A DNA stretch of 64,000 nt from Kistimonas asteriae (GCF_018263925.1 NZ_JAEVHF010000021.1:22650-86649); one strand, 5' to 3'; numbered from the stretch's first letter, positions 1 through 9,075 are shown. Program-made: numbers and translations. The notes: generated by a model from the sequence alone, not told the origin.

Positions 1-2
1 AA

Positions 3-173
3 GTGGTTTTCCTGGCCGGCATTATTCTTCTGCAGGGGTTCAAACCGTATGGGTTTCATCTGGATGAGTGGGTATTCGGCATTTTCGTTAATGGCAGTTT
101 GATCTATACGTACGCCATCATTCGCTACATTGCTTCTGACTTGTTTAATGGTCGACATGACCTCCTAAAATAA
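3..173 (+). CDS. C-terminal fragment of a membrane protein (5' end outside window)
   Basis: An open frame runs from the window edge to TAA at 171-173 (56 residues). It has two hydrophobic stretches, VVFLAGIILLQGF and WVFGIFVNGSLIYTYAIIRYIA, followed by a short polar tail. This looks like the end of an inner-membrane protein. No family is recognised. The opposite strand also has an open frame here that starts at 158 with a strong AGGAGG two bases upstream, so the coding strand is not certain. The plus frame is preferred for its membrane-protein character. Confidence 0.45.
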   Translation: MVFLAGIILLQGFKPYGFHLDEWVFGIFVNGSLIYTYAIIRYIASDLFNGRHDLLK

Positions 174-290
174 TTTATTCCGCCTTTTAAGGTGGAATGT
201 TGCTAAGGAAGACCCACATTTCAGGTTGCAAATAGCAGGTTAATACTGGGAACATTGTTCCCAGTTGACAAATAATGGGTTTTAGATGAG

Positions 291-911
291 CTATCGCCTT
301 GTTATGGTATTTATATCTATACCGCTAACACAATCTTGACCCAAAGTATTCAGTATTGGCGGTATGCATGGCCTACTTTCATTTTCTTTCATTTGATCTA
401 TGTCTACCCATATGGGTCTGCCATTCCACAAGTTACTGCAAAAAACATAGCCGCCTGAAAATAATCCATCAGCAGTCCATGTTATGGTTAATATAAGAGG
501 GCAGCACAAACACAGGACGGGTGTCATACAGATTTTTTGAGCTGGAGAAAGTACTTCCGAATCAATACTTCTACAAGGCATTGATAATAGCCCAACACAG
601 AATCCACAAACAACGCCATAAATAGCACCAATCGCAGTACCAATAATAAACAATGGAATTGTTAAAAGTATTTTTGCAATGAATAGGCAATAATCTTTCG
701 CAGAAAGATTACCCTCAAAACCATTTTCTTCAGAGCTATCGGATGTAGAACTATCGTCTGATGAAGTTTCTCTACATAATAATATTCTTTTAGGCGTATT
801 TGATGCTGATAATGGAATTTTTCTGGATGAGGTAGAGAGGTCATCAGATCTTGTATCAAGTAGCTTAGAACCCTGTGGTATGGTGTTTAAAATTCCATGT
901 GTGCTATCCAT
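291..911 (-). CDS. Cysteine-rich protein with paired hydrophobic segments, unknown function
   Basis: 206 residues. The first ~75 are polar and Ser-rich (SSDDSSTSDSSEENG). Two long hydrophobic segments follow (about residues 78-112 and 128-160) separated by a short loop, then a polar tail. There is no signal peptide. The block CLFIAKILLTIPLFIIGTAIG aligns with CLFVCRVVATVPVFVAGTVFG in the 39755-40378 gene, and both have a later GGY...LWN motif, so the two are paralogues. A disordered N-terminus plus a two-lobed hydrophobic domain resembles proteins inserted into host membranes, such as chlamydial Inc proteins. That is analogy only. The start follows a GGAAGA element. The gene is AT-rich and stands alone. 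Confidence 0.7.
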   Translation of the reverse strand: MDSTHGILNTIPQGSKLLDTRSDDLSTSSRKIPLSASNTPKRILLCRETSSDDSSTSDSSEENGFEGNLSAKDYCLFIAKILLTIPLFIIGTAIGAIYGVVCGFCVGLLSMPCRSIDSEVLSPAQKICMTPVLCLCCPLILTITWTADGLFSGGYVFCSNLWNGRPIWVDIDQMKENESRPCIPPILNTLGQDCVSGIDINTITRR

Positions 912-1108
912 ATTAAGTCTTCCGAAGTATGTAACGGAAATATAATGTATTTTTTACTTAATTACATATCAATAACAATATGCTTATTAACTCTAATAAA
1001 TCTCTTGTATTATGTTAGGTATTTAATGGGTGAAAGTAAGTTGTGTGTTGATATAAGTATGTGGAAATTAAAAGAATAGATTTTACCTAACGCGATATTG
1101 CGAAATCA

Positions 1109-1147
1109 TGAAGCGACATGTTACCCATAGATGTTGATGTCGCTTCA
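1109..1147 (-). terminator. Hairpin after the DUF2721 gene
   Basis: A perfect 11-bp inverted repeat (TGAAGCGACAT at 1109-1119, ATGTCGCTTCA at 1137-1147) lies 10 bases past the stop of the 1158-1589 gene. No strong U-run follows, so termination is probable but not certain. Confidence 0.5.
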
Positions 1148-1157
1148 AGCTTATTGA

Positions 1158-1589
1158 TTACTCCATTGCCCGCAACTGCAGATCCAGGGCTGCGCCGGAA
1201 ATATGGATCTCCAAGGCACAGACAACCAGTGATGCCAGCAGGAACAGCAGGCAAAGTCCGAAAACCACCATTGCTGCAGCTTCCATATTCAGGAACAGCA
1301 GGAACATATCCACCACACACAGGATAAAGCTGATGATGCCGAGCTGCTGCATTTGCTTGATGTAGTTCATCCGTACACGCAGGTTGTCGATCTGTCCCGA
1401 CAGGGACTTGCGCTGCGGGTTTTCTCTGAACGACTGGTGCAGGCTGCGAACCAGCGCTGCCAGCGACAGGTATTTGTTGGTATAGGCAAGAAACAGCAAC
1501 GATATTGCAGGGAAAAACAGGGCGGGGGTAGTAAGCGTCAGTTCCACGGTAATTGCCTGGGCTGGATGGTACACCGATTGCAGGATCAC
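1158..1589 (-). CDS. DUF2721 family inner-membrane protein
   Basis: 143 residues from a GTG codon. The N-terminal TPALFFPAISLLFLAYTNKYL segment followed by a basic stretch (ALVRSLHQSFRENPQRKSL) is characteristic of DUF2721. Two more hydrophobic segments form the C-terminal half (about residues 82-125). The family has no established function. The gene follows the DUF945 gene on the same strand with about 80 bases and a hairpin between them. No good Shine-Dalgarno sequence precedes the GTG, so the true start could differ by a few codons. Confidence 0.8.
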   Translation of the reverse strand: MILQSVYHPAQAITVELTLTTPALFFPAISLLFLAYTNKYLSLAALVRSLHQSFRENPQRKSLSGQIDNLRVRMNYIKQMQQLGIISFILCVVDMFLLFLNMEAAAMVVFGLCLLFLLASLVVCALEIHISGAALDLQLRAME

Positions 1590-1626
1590 TCTGCAGCCGG
1601 TGCGTAATTTACCATGGAATCATGAT

Positions 1627-1658
1627 GGGCATCACTAACAGAAATGTGCGTGATGCCC
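1627..1658 (-). terminator. Hairpin between the DUF945 and DUF2721 genes
   Basis: GGGCATCAC (1627-1635) pairs with GTGATGCCC (1650-1658) just after the DUF945 stop. It lacks a clear U-run and may instead separate two transcripts by RNA processing. Confidence 0.45.
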
Positions 1659-1668
1659 GATGCTCAGG

Positions 1669-3141
1669 TTAGAGGCCGACAGGGAGTTCAACCGGCACAT
1701 CATTGATGCTGAAAATGCCTTCCTCCAGGCGGAACATCAGCTTTCGCTCTTCCACCCAGGGTTTGCGAACCTCTTCCATCGCAGTCAGGCAGAGTTGTTT
1801 ACGCGCTATGTCCACTTCCGTGTCACAGGCCATCATCAGGAAATCGCCGGAAATGGCCATTTCCTGGCACATGCTGGCCATTCGCTTAGCGTGACTGGGC
1901 GGGTTGCCGTCGGCCATGGCAGCGGCGCTGCCAAAGTGTTCACACCCCCAGCTGATCATGGAATCCGTTGCTGAGAAAGAGACAGTACTGTTGATGGCGT
2001 TCAAGGCCTGCTGGCTCATGGCCTGACTGTCCGCTTCTGTGACAGGGGGCTCGTTCAGGTATTTTGTCAGCAGGTCACCGGTATGCTGGTTGCCCTGCAC
2101 GCTGAAGCCCAGGGACACACTGCCTTGCACGGTATCCAGATCAATACTGTCGATAGCGAAACGCGGCAGATGCCGGGTGAACTCGACAGCAACCGCCAGC
2201 AATTCATCACGCCCTTGCTCGGCTTCCAGTGAGTCCATGGACTGGCCAATACTGAGGAGTTTTTGCAGGGCCGGTACACTGAGGTTCTCGGCAGAGAGCT
2301 GAATCGCCAGGCTGTTGATAAACTCCTTGCCTGACGGAATGGGCGCCACGGGGATCACCACGGCGCCGGTTTCCAGCCGGGCGGTGGATGACAGCAGGTC
2401 GTTTTCCACCTGCTCATGGCTGCTGATTTTCAGGTCGGCGATTGAAAGCAGGGTCTGGACACCCATGGGCGTGACACCCGTGACGGTCAGTTCCGGTACG
2501 GTCATCAGCCACTGGTTGAAACCGTTCTCAAGCGTGAGAATCCCCTCAGAGAAATTGATACCGCCCACCTGTTCGCCACGCTCAATCATTTTCCAGTCAG
2601 CCGGTGTCAGGCTGAGGGTGGTGCCATTGCCATCCTGCATGTCACTGTCGTAAGTTGCTTGTGTGCCGGCAATCTGTAGTTGCAGATCACTCTCCGGATC
2701 CAGCGGAATACTGTATTCACCAGCTTCAACCGTCACCCGGGTTCGTCCGCCCCAGCCCTGGATGAATGTGAGTTTGCCGGGAACATCCAGCTCCATGGGC
2801 TCCTGAGTCATGGCGTAATGCAGATCCAGTGATGCCGTAGCCATATTAGGCAATGACAGAAGGGTGCCATGGTGGATGGTACCCTCAAGCGTAATACTTT
2901 CCCCGTTGAGTTCGCGCAGATCCTTACCTTCCAGGCGGGCCGTCAGCTGGGTTTCGGTATAACCCTTGTTCAATTCCAGCTGGCTGACGGTGTAGTGATT
3001 GGTATCGGCAATCGCCTGAATCTGGCGGCTGATCTGCCCGTTGATCAGCTGTCCGCTGATGGCGGGTAACAGTAGGGCGGTGGCGCCGATGACACCGGCA
3101 ACCAGACCCAGTGACAAGATGCGTTTTTTTCTCTGGCTCAT
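1669..3141 (-). CDS. DUF945 (YdgA-like) family protein
   Basis: 490 residues from the ATG of MSQRKKRILSLG. A TTG-initiated reading 14 codons longer exists, but the basic, hydrophobic start fits this ATG better. An N-terminal membrane anchor (residues 8-27) is followed by a long periplasmic, beta-rich region with the LNKGYTETQLTARLEG pattern found near the N-terminus of YdgA/DUF945 proteins. These are inner-membrane-anchored proteins of unclear role; E. coli YdgA has been linked to the cell envelope. It probably shares a transcript with the DUF2721 gene downstream. Confidence 0.8.
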   Translation of the reverse strand: MSQRKKRILSLGLVAGVIGATALLLPAISGQLINGQISRQIQAIADTNHYTVSQLELNKGYTETQLTARLEGKDLRELNGESITLEGTIHHGTLLSLPNMATASLDLHYAMTQEPMELDVPGKLTFIQGWGGRTRVTVEAGEYSIPLDPESDLQLQIAGTQATYDSDMQDGNGTTLSLTPADWKMIERGEQVGGINFSEGILTLENGFNQWLMTVPELTVTGVTPMGVQTLLSIADLKISSHEQVENDLLSSTARLETGAVVIPVAPIPSGKEFINSLAIQLSAENLSVPALQKLLSIGQSMDSLEAEQGRDELLAVAVEFTRHLPRFAIDSIDLDTVQGSVSLGFSVQGNQHTGDLLTKYLNEPPVTEADSQAMSQQALNAINSTVSFSATDSMISWGCEHFGSAAAMADGNPPSHAKRMASMCQEMAISGDFLMMACDTEVDIARKQLCLTAMEEVRKPWVEERKLMFRLEEGIFSINDVPVELPVGL

Positions 3142-3554
3142 TGGTAATCGTTTTCCCTGAGCATGAATGAAGTCCTGAAGCACAACGGCCGGTCACGGAG
3201 GTGGAACGGTTTTCAGGTGTTGTGTTATGAATCATACACAGGAAGCCGTATAGCCTTCCACTTGTGACAGTGTATTCACCGTCACATCGCACGGCTTAGC
3301 TTTTAGTCTGTACCTGTACAAACCATGATTTCGCATCCATCGGGGGGAGCGATTCAATGACCAGCCTTTGACTCCTGTAGTCTGCTCGAAAGGGGGGAGT
3401 GGTTGAGCCGGCCTGTTGCGACAGCGTGGAATAAGTCGTTGCACTGAGAATCTGGTTTTGGTTTCTACAGGCATCCCTATATTGGAATGCCTGTAGATCA
3501 AGGTTGAAAAGACCCGAGCTGTGAAAGGTATATTAACTGAAATAAATCAGTAAA
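3142..3554. other. Intergenic region, 413 bases, with one inverted repeat
   Basis: No convincing gene. CTACAGGCAT (3465-3474) and ATGCCTGTAG (3487-3496) form a perfect 10-bp inverted repeat, which could end transcription of the 3555-4088 gene. An 89-codon frame on the minus strand here has no start signal and no recognisable sequence. Confidence 0.5.
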
Positions 3555-4088
3555 TTACATTAAGTTAGCTATTCTACTTTGATTTACTGATTTGTGCTGC
3601 AGGACAGCTTTTAGCTGTTCGATTTGTTCAGGCTTTATAAGCCCCATGAGTATTTCATTTTTCTCCAGATCTGTCAGTTCTTTGATCTTGAGCGTTTCTT
3701 TCAGTTCTTTTTTATCAAGTTTTTTGATTTCCTCTAGGGATAACAAATCTGATGTTAAAAGGGTGTCGTAGGTTGTTATACCGGTTTCTACAAGTGCTTT
3801 GTGAAGAGCAGGTGTATGCTTGAGTTCACTAAGAATGGTCGATTCGTTTTTAACGACATTTGATAGCTGTACATTCGTGCGCCAATTTTGGTTTAGTTGA
3901 GGATTGTAAAATGTTCTGTCGGTATATACCTCTGGAACTACATCAGTTAATACTTGAAGTACTTTTCGACAAAATGCCTTTCTTTCAGGGTCAGACGTTT
4001 TATTTAAAAGAGATGCTTTAAGATCCGCTATTAGAAGTGCATCATCCGGTAGATGAGTAGTAGTCTTACTAAGAGTTGGTGAAGCCAT
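3555..4088 (-). CDS. Hypothetical helical protein
   Basis: 177 residues, counted from the ATG of MASPTLSKTTTH, which has GGAGG eight bases upstream. A longer frame with 16 extra codons starts upstream but lacks a better signal. The protein is Lys/Glu/Leu-rich and mostly helical, with the charged stretch LLSLEEIKKLDKKELKETLKI in the second half. It has no membrane segment or signal peptide. No family is recognised. It is AT-rich and isolated, like the other accessory genes here. Confidence 0.6.
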   Translation of the reverse strand: MASPTLSKTTTHLPDDALLIADLKASLLNKTSDPERKAFCRKVLQVLTDVVPEVYTDRTFYNPQLNQNWRTNVQLSNVVKNESTILSELKHTPALHKALVETGITTYDTLLTSDLLSLEEIKKLDKKELKETLKIKELTDLEKNEILMGLIKPEQIEQLKAVLQHKSVNQSRIANLM

Positions 4089-4581
4089 GCTATAAACCTC
4101 CATGTTGATCAAATGATAGATAAAAAATCTATCCAAAAACCAGCTAGCCAGTGTGAACCAGGCTGCAAAGCCAAAAGGTAACTAGATTGTTAGAGGTGCT
4201 ATCCAGAATACTAAACAACTAGTTAGCTTTTAAGACAGGGTTGGATATTAATAGTTCATTGACAAAAGTGAAAAGTTTTGGAAGCGTTTAGAGTGAATGC
4301 CTATGATGATTTCTAAGTTGTTCCTGTAATCATTTATTATGTGGAGAATGTTTTTTTGTTTGAGTCAGTTATTACGTTATTTCTGACTACTTAATGAGTT
4401 TTGAAAAGCTAAAGCTCGTCAAAGAGGAGGGATAGATTTAAAGTAAATCTCCTGCAGGAAGTTTTAGTTGCCTTACTGCAATTAGGATGGGTTTGCCCCC
4501 AAGATTCATGGCATCTTCTGATGCCGAATATTAAGCTTGGCTTAGAGAAAAATAAAAAACACTTCAGGATGCAGGTAAACC
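4089..4581. other. AT-rich intergenic region, 493 bases
   Basis: Divergent gap between the 3555-4088 gene (minus) and the MpaB-like gene (plus). It must hold both promoters. I see no repeat, RNA gene or convincing ORF; a 60-codon minus-strand frame at its right end overlaps the next gene and looks random. Confidence 0.4.
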
Positions 4582-5487
4582 ATGCTTTCATTTCGGACAG
4601 GCAAGCATACCCAGCAATTAACCACCCTTGATCCGGTGAAGGACCATCATGAGATGGTACGGATCATGGCAGAGCATGAGTTTCCCCTGGATACATTGAT
4701 AGCCGGCGAACTGGCCCAGTTGAAAACCTTTGGTATTCCCGGCATTGCCCGTTTACTGCACCAAACCGGGCGTTATGAGAAAGAAAGCACGAAACGCCTG
4801 GATGATACCAAGGCCATTCTGCGGGAAATCATGCAGCCGGGGCCTGATAGCCCGGCTGGCAGGGAGATGGCGGCGCATCTCAACCAGATTCATGGTTTTT
4901 ACAAGATTCCCAACGATGAATTTCTCTACACCCTTTCGCTGTTTATTTTTGAAACGGTACGCTGGAATGCGACTTTTGGTTGGCGAACCATGACCCATAA
5001 CGAAAAAGAAGCGCTATACAGGGAGTTTTATGGTCTTGGCGAGGCGATGAATATACAGGATATTCCGTCCTCGTATGAGGCGTTTGAGCAATGGAAGATA
5101 GCGTATGAACAGATGCATCAGGCCTATACACCGGAAGCCGGGAAAGTCACAGCCGGTATATTAGGAGGGCTTGCGGCCTTGTTGCCCGCCATGTTCAGGC
5201 CGTTTACCCAAACACTGGTGGCCACGCTGATTAATGATCAACAATTGCTTGAGGCTCTGGGGCTGAAAGCACCGACGGTATGGCAGCAGCGCAGCATTAT
5301 TGGCCTGATGAAAACCAGGGCATGGTTAGGCCGTTATTGTCACCTCTGGGAAAAGCGGTCTTTTGCTGATAGCCGAATTGTTAACCACTATATCCACTAC
5401 CCGGATGGATACCAGCGGATGCGCCTTGGTCCCAAAGTGCTGGTTGATCGGATTTATGCCCGTAAGCCACTGGAGCCAACAAATTAA
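4582..5487 (+). CDS. MpaB-like oxygenase-domain protein (DUF2236)
   Basis: 301 residues. The sequence matches the DUF2236/MpaB-rubber oxygenase fold: an early EFPLDTLIAGELAQLKTFGIPGIARLL block, the HLNQIHGFYKI motif and the LSLFIFETVRWNATFGWR helix. Fungal MpaB and bacterial latex-clearing protein (Lcp) are characterised members; Lcp is a haem b oxygenase. The histidines in the central region (for example the NQIH and MTHNE segments) are candidates for haem ligation. Substrate is unknown. Monocistronic, and convergent with the META-domain lipoprotein through a shared hairpin. Confidence 0.75.
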   Translation: MLSFRTGKHTQQLTTLDPVKDHHEMVRIMAEHEFPLDTLIAGELAQLKTFGIPGIARLLHQTGRYEKESTKRLDDTKAILREIMQPGPDSPAGREMAAHLNQIHGFYKIPNDEFLYTLSLFIFETVRWNATFGWRTMTHNEKEALYREFYGLGEAMNIQDIPSSYEAFEQWKIAYEQMHQAYTPEAGKVTAGILGGLAALLPAMFRPFTQTLVATLINDQQLLEALGLKAPTVWQQRSIIGLMKTRAWLGRYCHLWEKRSFADSRIVNHYIHYPDGYQRMRLGPKVLVDRIYARKPLEPTN

Positions 5488-5509
5488 AGCGCCGCATTCA
5501 CGGCGCTTT
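5486..5509. terminator. Bidirectional hairpin between convergent genes
   Basis: AAAGCGCCG (5486-5494), a 6-base loop, then CGGCGCTTT (5501-5509): a perfect 9-bp stem flanked by A/T runs on both strands. It starts within the stop codon of the MpaB-like gene and lies 8 bases from the stop of the META-domain gene. Confidence 0.85.
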
Positions 5510-5517
5510 GTCCACCC

Positions 5518-6159
5518 TTAAGGTGTGACCACTTCCTGCTCAACAATCATATCCAGGATCCAGCGCTTGCTGGAAGCATCAGCCGGCGGATTGGGGACAT
5601 CGAACTCCTTGATACGCAGGCGATAGGCAATGCCGGGCTCCGGTGCAAACCCTTCGATGGTGCCGTAATAGAGTGTCCAGGGCTGGTTCTTGTCTTCGCG
5701 AATCTGCAGGCATTGCATTGGCGCCACACCCACGCAGGGGGCTTTTTCCGGTGCAACGTAAACGAAGCGGGTTGTCCCGTCTTCCATGGACGGTTGTTTG
5801 GTGAAGGTATAGCTGTCATCCCCTGAGGACAGGGTTAGCTGGTCATCGTGTTGCTCAACGACAGGTTTGCTGGCCAGTAGCTGCTTAAGGGCCTCTTCCC
5901 GCTTGGCGTTTTTGCCATGACACATCATCAGGGTAGTGGCCATATTGTCGACCACCAGATGATCACCCTCCATCTGGGCCTTGCCCATCATCCGATTACA
6001 GCCGGCATAGGCCGAGATGCGATCTTTCTGGATATCCAGTGTCATGGCCTTGGTGCCGGCCACTGGCGTGCTTTCCTGCCAGCGGCCTTCCGGCAGACTG
6101 CTACAGGCGGTTAATGTGGTGACAATGGCGGCGGTGAGGCCAAGGCGCGTCATGTTCAT
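5518..6159 (-). CDS. META/DUF4377 domain lipoprotein
   Basis: 213 residues. The signal peptide MNMTRLGLTAAIVTTLTAC ends in the lipobox LTAC, so it is a predicted lipoprotein. Residues ~25-105 form a META (HslJ-like) domain with AYAGCNRMMGKA and the MATTLMMC pattern. The C-terminal half (about 120-210) matches DUF4377 (VYVAPEKAPCVGVAPMQCLQ, then IEGFAPEPGIAYRLRI). E. coli HslJ, a META lipoprotein, is linked to novobiocin resistance; the role here is unknown. The cysteines in the second half may form disulphides in the periplasm. Confidence 0.85.
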   Translation of the reverse strand: MNMTRLGLTAAIVTTLTACSSLPEGRWQESTPVAGTKAMTLDIQKDRISAYAGCNRMMGKAQMEGDHLVVDNMATTLMMCHGKNAKREEALKQLLASKPVVEQHDDQLTLSSGDDSYTFTKQPSMEDGTTRFVYVAPEKAPCVGVAPMQCLQIREDKNQPWTLYYGTIEGFAPEPGIAYRLRIKEFDVPNPPADASSKRWILDMIVEQEVVTP

Positions 6160-6194
6160 TCGGTGCTCCCGAAAGTGAGTATTAATATGTCAAT

Positions 6195-6229
6195 TGTCGT
6201 TTATAGTGTAGTGGTTAGTGTAAACGACA
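6195..6229 (-). terminator. Hairpin between the GH5-like and META genes
   Basis: TGTCGTTTA (6195-6203) and TAAACGACA (6221-6229), 9-bp stem with a 17-base loop. It lies past the stop of the GH5-like gene and just ahead of the META-domain gene on the minus strand. Confidence 0.45.
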
Positions 6230-6256
6230 TCAGTCGTAACAACCGAAATCTCTGAT

Positions 6257-7450
6257 TTATTTTCCAATGGTAGAAATGTCTTTCGATGCCATTTTTTCCC
6301 CTTTTTTCCGGCCTTTTTCAATGGCGTTTATGACATCTTCCATATTAATAACCAGAGAGTGTTCCCGGCCGGTTCTGACCCTTTTTCGCCACTGGTTATC
6401 CTTGATGCTGTAGACCGCATTCAGTTCATTCATGGACCAGGGGATCTGGTGGCTGGCCAGGGTGGTGGTGAAGAAGGTGGCAAATGCGTCGATTTCCTGT
6501 TGATCAAGCGAGGCGTTGGCGTTGTCCCAGGGCATCCAGGCACCCAGCCAGGTTGGAATGCCTGTGGACTGCTGGAAATGCCGCGCTGTTGACACGGCAT
6601 CCAGTAAAATACGACGCTCTTCTGGCGAACCGTCACCGTGCCAGTCTTTGCTGCCCCCTTGCTGGTTTGGGCCAGAGGCATAACGATGCCATTCGGCCAG
6701 TATGTGCGCCCTGCTAAACAGGTCACTTTCCAACTTTTTGAGTCCTTTCTCGGTCTTTAGGGGAGAGGTAAGGATGAGATTTCTGGTGGCGTTGTTATCA
6801 CCGGTGGACCGTATGGCGGTTATCGCCTGGCGCATCCATTCATTGGAGAGCGATGGATCAACGCGCAGGCCGCCAAACCCCTGGATTCCAATCTCGGTCA
6901 TCAGGTTAAATCCTAATGTTTGGGGGAAATCCCTGAAATGCCTGGCAACCGCTGACCACCAGGCGACATAGTTTTCACAATCCTGTGCGCTGGCACGGCT
7001 TTCCGCTTCGTGATGAATCCATGACAGGATGGGCGTTATGCCATGGTTATTGGCAATAGTGATGACACGCTCCAGCTCCGTCAGGAAGCGCTCCATAGTG
7101 GCTTTATCCAGGTGTTGTGTGGGTTCAGTGCCTGTGTCCGTGATGACGTCGGCAAACCCGTAGATATCCGCCCTGGCTCTTAAACGGAGATTACTGAAGC
7201 CGGCTTTGCGAAGATCAATCATGGTTTGAATAAGATGGCTGTCGGGCAGTTCTGACGTCTCGGGAGGTTCTGTTTTGAACCAGCTGGTAGCAAAGCCTGT
7301 TCCTATCATCTGCTGATAGCTGAGTGCTGGAATGGGTTTGTCCTGACCATAAAGGGAGTTGGTCAGGATCATTCCCACGGTTAAAATGACCATCGACAGC
7401 CAGCGAAGGGGCGATGGTCGCAGCAATGCATCTGTGGTTGAGGAGATCAT
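6257..7450 (-). CDS. Secreted or anchored GH5-like (cellulase-fold) protein
   Basis: 397 residues. A hydrophobic N-terminal segment (about 16-33) could be an uncleaved anchor or signal. The rest follows a GH5-type barrel: NLRLRARADIYGF (strand 2), ITPILSWIH (strand 3), LGFNLMTEIG with the likely acid/base Glu186 (strand 4), and HILAEWHRYASG (strand 6). At the strand-7 position, where GH5 enzymes carry the nucleophile in a GEFG/GEW-type motif, this protein reads TWLGAWMPW, with Ala304 in place of Glu. It may be inactive or use another residue. The C-terminal ~40 residues are basic. Monocistronic. Confidence 0.65.
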   Translation of the reverse strand: MISSTTDALLRPSPLRWLSMVILTVGMILTNSLYGQDKPIPALSYQQMIGTGFATSWFKTEPPETSELPDSHLIQTMIDLRKAGFSNLRLRARADIYGFADVITDTGTEPTQHLDKATMERFLTELERVITIANNHGITPILSWIHHEAESRASAQDCENYVAWWSAVARHFRDFPQTLGFNLMTEIGIQGFGGLRVDPSLSNEWMRQAITAIRSTGDNNATRNLILTSPLKTEKGLKKLESDLFSRAHILAEWHRYASGPNQQGGSKDWHGDGSPEERRILLDAVSTARHFQQSTGIPTWLGAWMPWDNANASLDQQEIDAFATFFTTTLASHQIPWSMNELNAVYSIKDNQWRKRVRTGREHSLVINMEDVINAIEKGRKKGEKMASKDISTIGK

Positions 7451-7701
7451 AGTGGCCTGGCGAGGTTGCAGAAGGGAGGTGTTGTCGGTGACGCCCCAAA
7501 TGTAGGCAATTCTATCTAATATTCAAACATGGACGCCTATATTGAGAGGTTCTGTAAATAGAATGAGTGCAGACACCAAAGGAGGTTGCCGGTCAGCTAG
7601 TAACGCTTGGCACTACTGAACGATTCGTCTTAATGGTCAAAAAACCAGGCTACTTGGCTGATGTTTTGGTGGATTGTAGCCTTTTCTACTGAGTCAAATT
7701 C

Positions 7702-7732
7702 CGCTGTGATCAGTGATACACTGATCACAGCG
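7702..7732 (-). terminator. Strong hairpin after the 7759-9075 gene
   Basis: CGCTGTGATCAGTG (7702-7715) and CACTGATCACAGCG (7719-7732): a perfect 14-bp stem with a 3-base loop, 27 bases past the stop on the minus strand. It lies in the 308-base gap 7451-7758, which otherwise shows nothing. The dyad TGTGATCAGTG could also bind protein, but its position suits termination. Confidence 0.6.
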
Positions 7733-7758
7733 AGTAAGGATCATTGCTGTTGAGTGCA

Positions 7759-9075
7759 TCAAAGTGGTCCAACAGGCGTTAATGGCTCCATATCCAAATA
7801 GCCACGTCTGGGTTGGTAAGAGTCGAGATTCAAACAGCTTTTACCTTGCTCATCGATAATCACAACATGCTGGTAAGAACCCTCGGAAAAATGCTCTGGC
7901 CACTCTTTTTTCATCAGGGCATGCATCAATGTCAGGATATTGAGGTCAATGGTTTTGATCTTTTCCTTGATCATTTTAACTTGCTCAAGCAGACGAGTGG
8001 ATTCCTCGTACCTCTCTTCTCCTGCCAATTGGGAAGCATGTTCAGTGATGGCAAGACTGACTGATCGATACATATCATTGAGCCGCGAAAGAATAATCAT
8101 GGTTTTATGCAACTCACTGTTGGGATTGAAAGGTATCTTGACCGTCTTTGCCGTCGCGGTCATTCCTTCCTGGCCCTCCACATCAGCCAGGTCATCTATC
8201 TCTTCCATTTCTTCAACATGGCGTTCATCGGTTCCTGTTTTTGGGTCAGGTATATGTGTTGCATCTGTCATACGATGTGTTTGATTGAGTGCGACGAACG
8301 ATGAAGGGTAATTAGGGAGAAAGTACTTCACCGGTATATCAGGTAGGCCTTGTTTCATGGTAGCGGCGACGGTTGGAGACAGGCATTGTTCCAGCACGCT
8401 TTTTCCTTCGCCATTCAATAGGTATCTTTTACTGTACTTAAAGAACTTCTGGCATTCTTCGCTCGCCTCTGGTTCGAATTGAGGGGCAGTTTCTGCCAAC
8501 GCTACACTGTGTTTTTTGGCTAAACCTAATTGTTGTTTGACACTGCACTGGGATAAAAGGTCCTGTAAGGGTTGCTCCTTCATACTCTCAATGTAAGTGA
8601 TCGTTTCAGCTGAAATTGTGCGGGTAAGCCTCTGTAGTGGCTTCATCCATTTCATTCGTACAGAGGTATTCTTCAGGCCACTCAATGTGAAAATAGTGGC
8701 CACACGAGTATGTTGCTCTGCGTTGGGAGTTTGAGTTGTGAATGCTTTATGTGAGAGGGAAGACGATGGAGTCGTTTCAGGGGCGCTCGTCTCAGGCTCA
8801 CAGATTGGTTCCATTGAGGTTTCAGGTTGTGATGGAGTGGTATCTTTACCAGCAAGTATGACCTGCTCCATCCTGATTAGTGTGCTTTTTGTTGCGCGAG
8901 CACCAATAAAGTCTGTTAATGGTTGCTTAGCTGTAGAAAGAGTTGATCCTTGGGAGCTATGCGGTTCAACATCCGCTTTTGATACTTTGCCCTTATTGGG
9001 TGTTTTGACAGTTTTTGTGCGACTTTTTTTAAGACTTCGAGATGAATGACGGAAGCTATGCCTGACTCTATCCAT
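7759..9075 (-). CDS. Hypothetical protein, disordered N-terminus and helical C-terminus
   Basis: 438 residues. The first ~130 are basic, then rich in Ser, Thr and Pro (for example ETSAPETTPSSSLSHK), and probably disordered. The remainder looks globular and helical, with a charged region near 280-300 (HVEEMEEIDDLADVEG) and a likely coiled coil near 355-385 (EERYEESTRLLEQVKMIKEKI). No signal peptide, membrane segment or known domain is seen. The basic, Ser-rich N-terminus would be compatible with an effector secreted into a host cell, but nothing nearby supports a specific secretion route. Confidence 0.65.
   Translation of the reverse strand: MDRVRHSFRHSSRSLKKSRTKTVKTPNKGKVSKADVEPHSSQGSTLSTAKQPLTDFIGARATKSTLIRMEQVILAGKDTTPSQPETSMEPICEPETSAPETTPSSSLSHKAFTTQTPNAEQHTRVATIFTLSGLKNTSVRMKWMKPLQRLTRTISAETITYIESMKEQPLQDLLSQCSVKQQLGLAKKHSVALAETAPQFEPEASEECQKFFKYSKRYLLNGEGKSVLEQCLSPTVAATMKQGLPDIPVKYFLPNYPSSFVALNQTHRMTDATHIPDPKTGTDERHVEEMEEIDDLADVEGQEGMTATAKTVKIPFNPNSELHKTMIILSRLNDMYRSVSLAITEHASQLAGEERYEESTRLLEQVKMIKEKIKTIDLNILTLMHALMKKEWPEHFSEGSYQHVVIIDEQGKSCLNLDSYQPRRGYLDMEPLTPVGPL

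Noticed and set aside
897..1079. 60-codon hydrophobic frame divergent from the 291-911 gene
   Set aside because: AT-rich DNA gives such frames by chance; it overlaps the start of the real gene and has no start signal.
3232..3501. 89-codon minus-strand frame between the DUF945 and 3555 genes
   Set aside because: Odd composition, no start signal, and it contains the inverted repeat that looks like a terminator.
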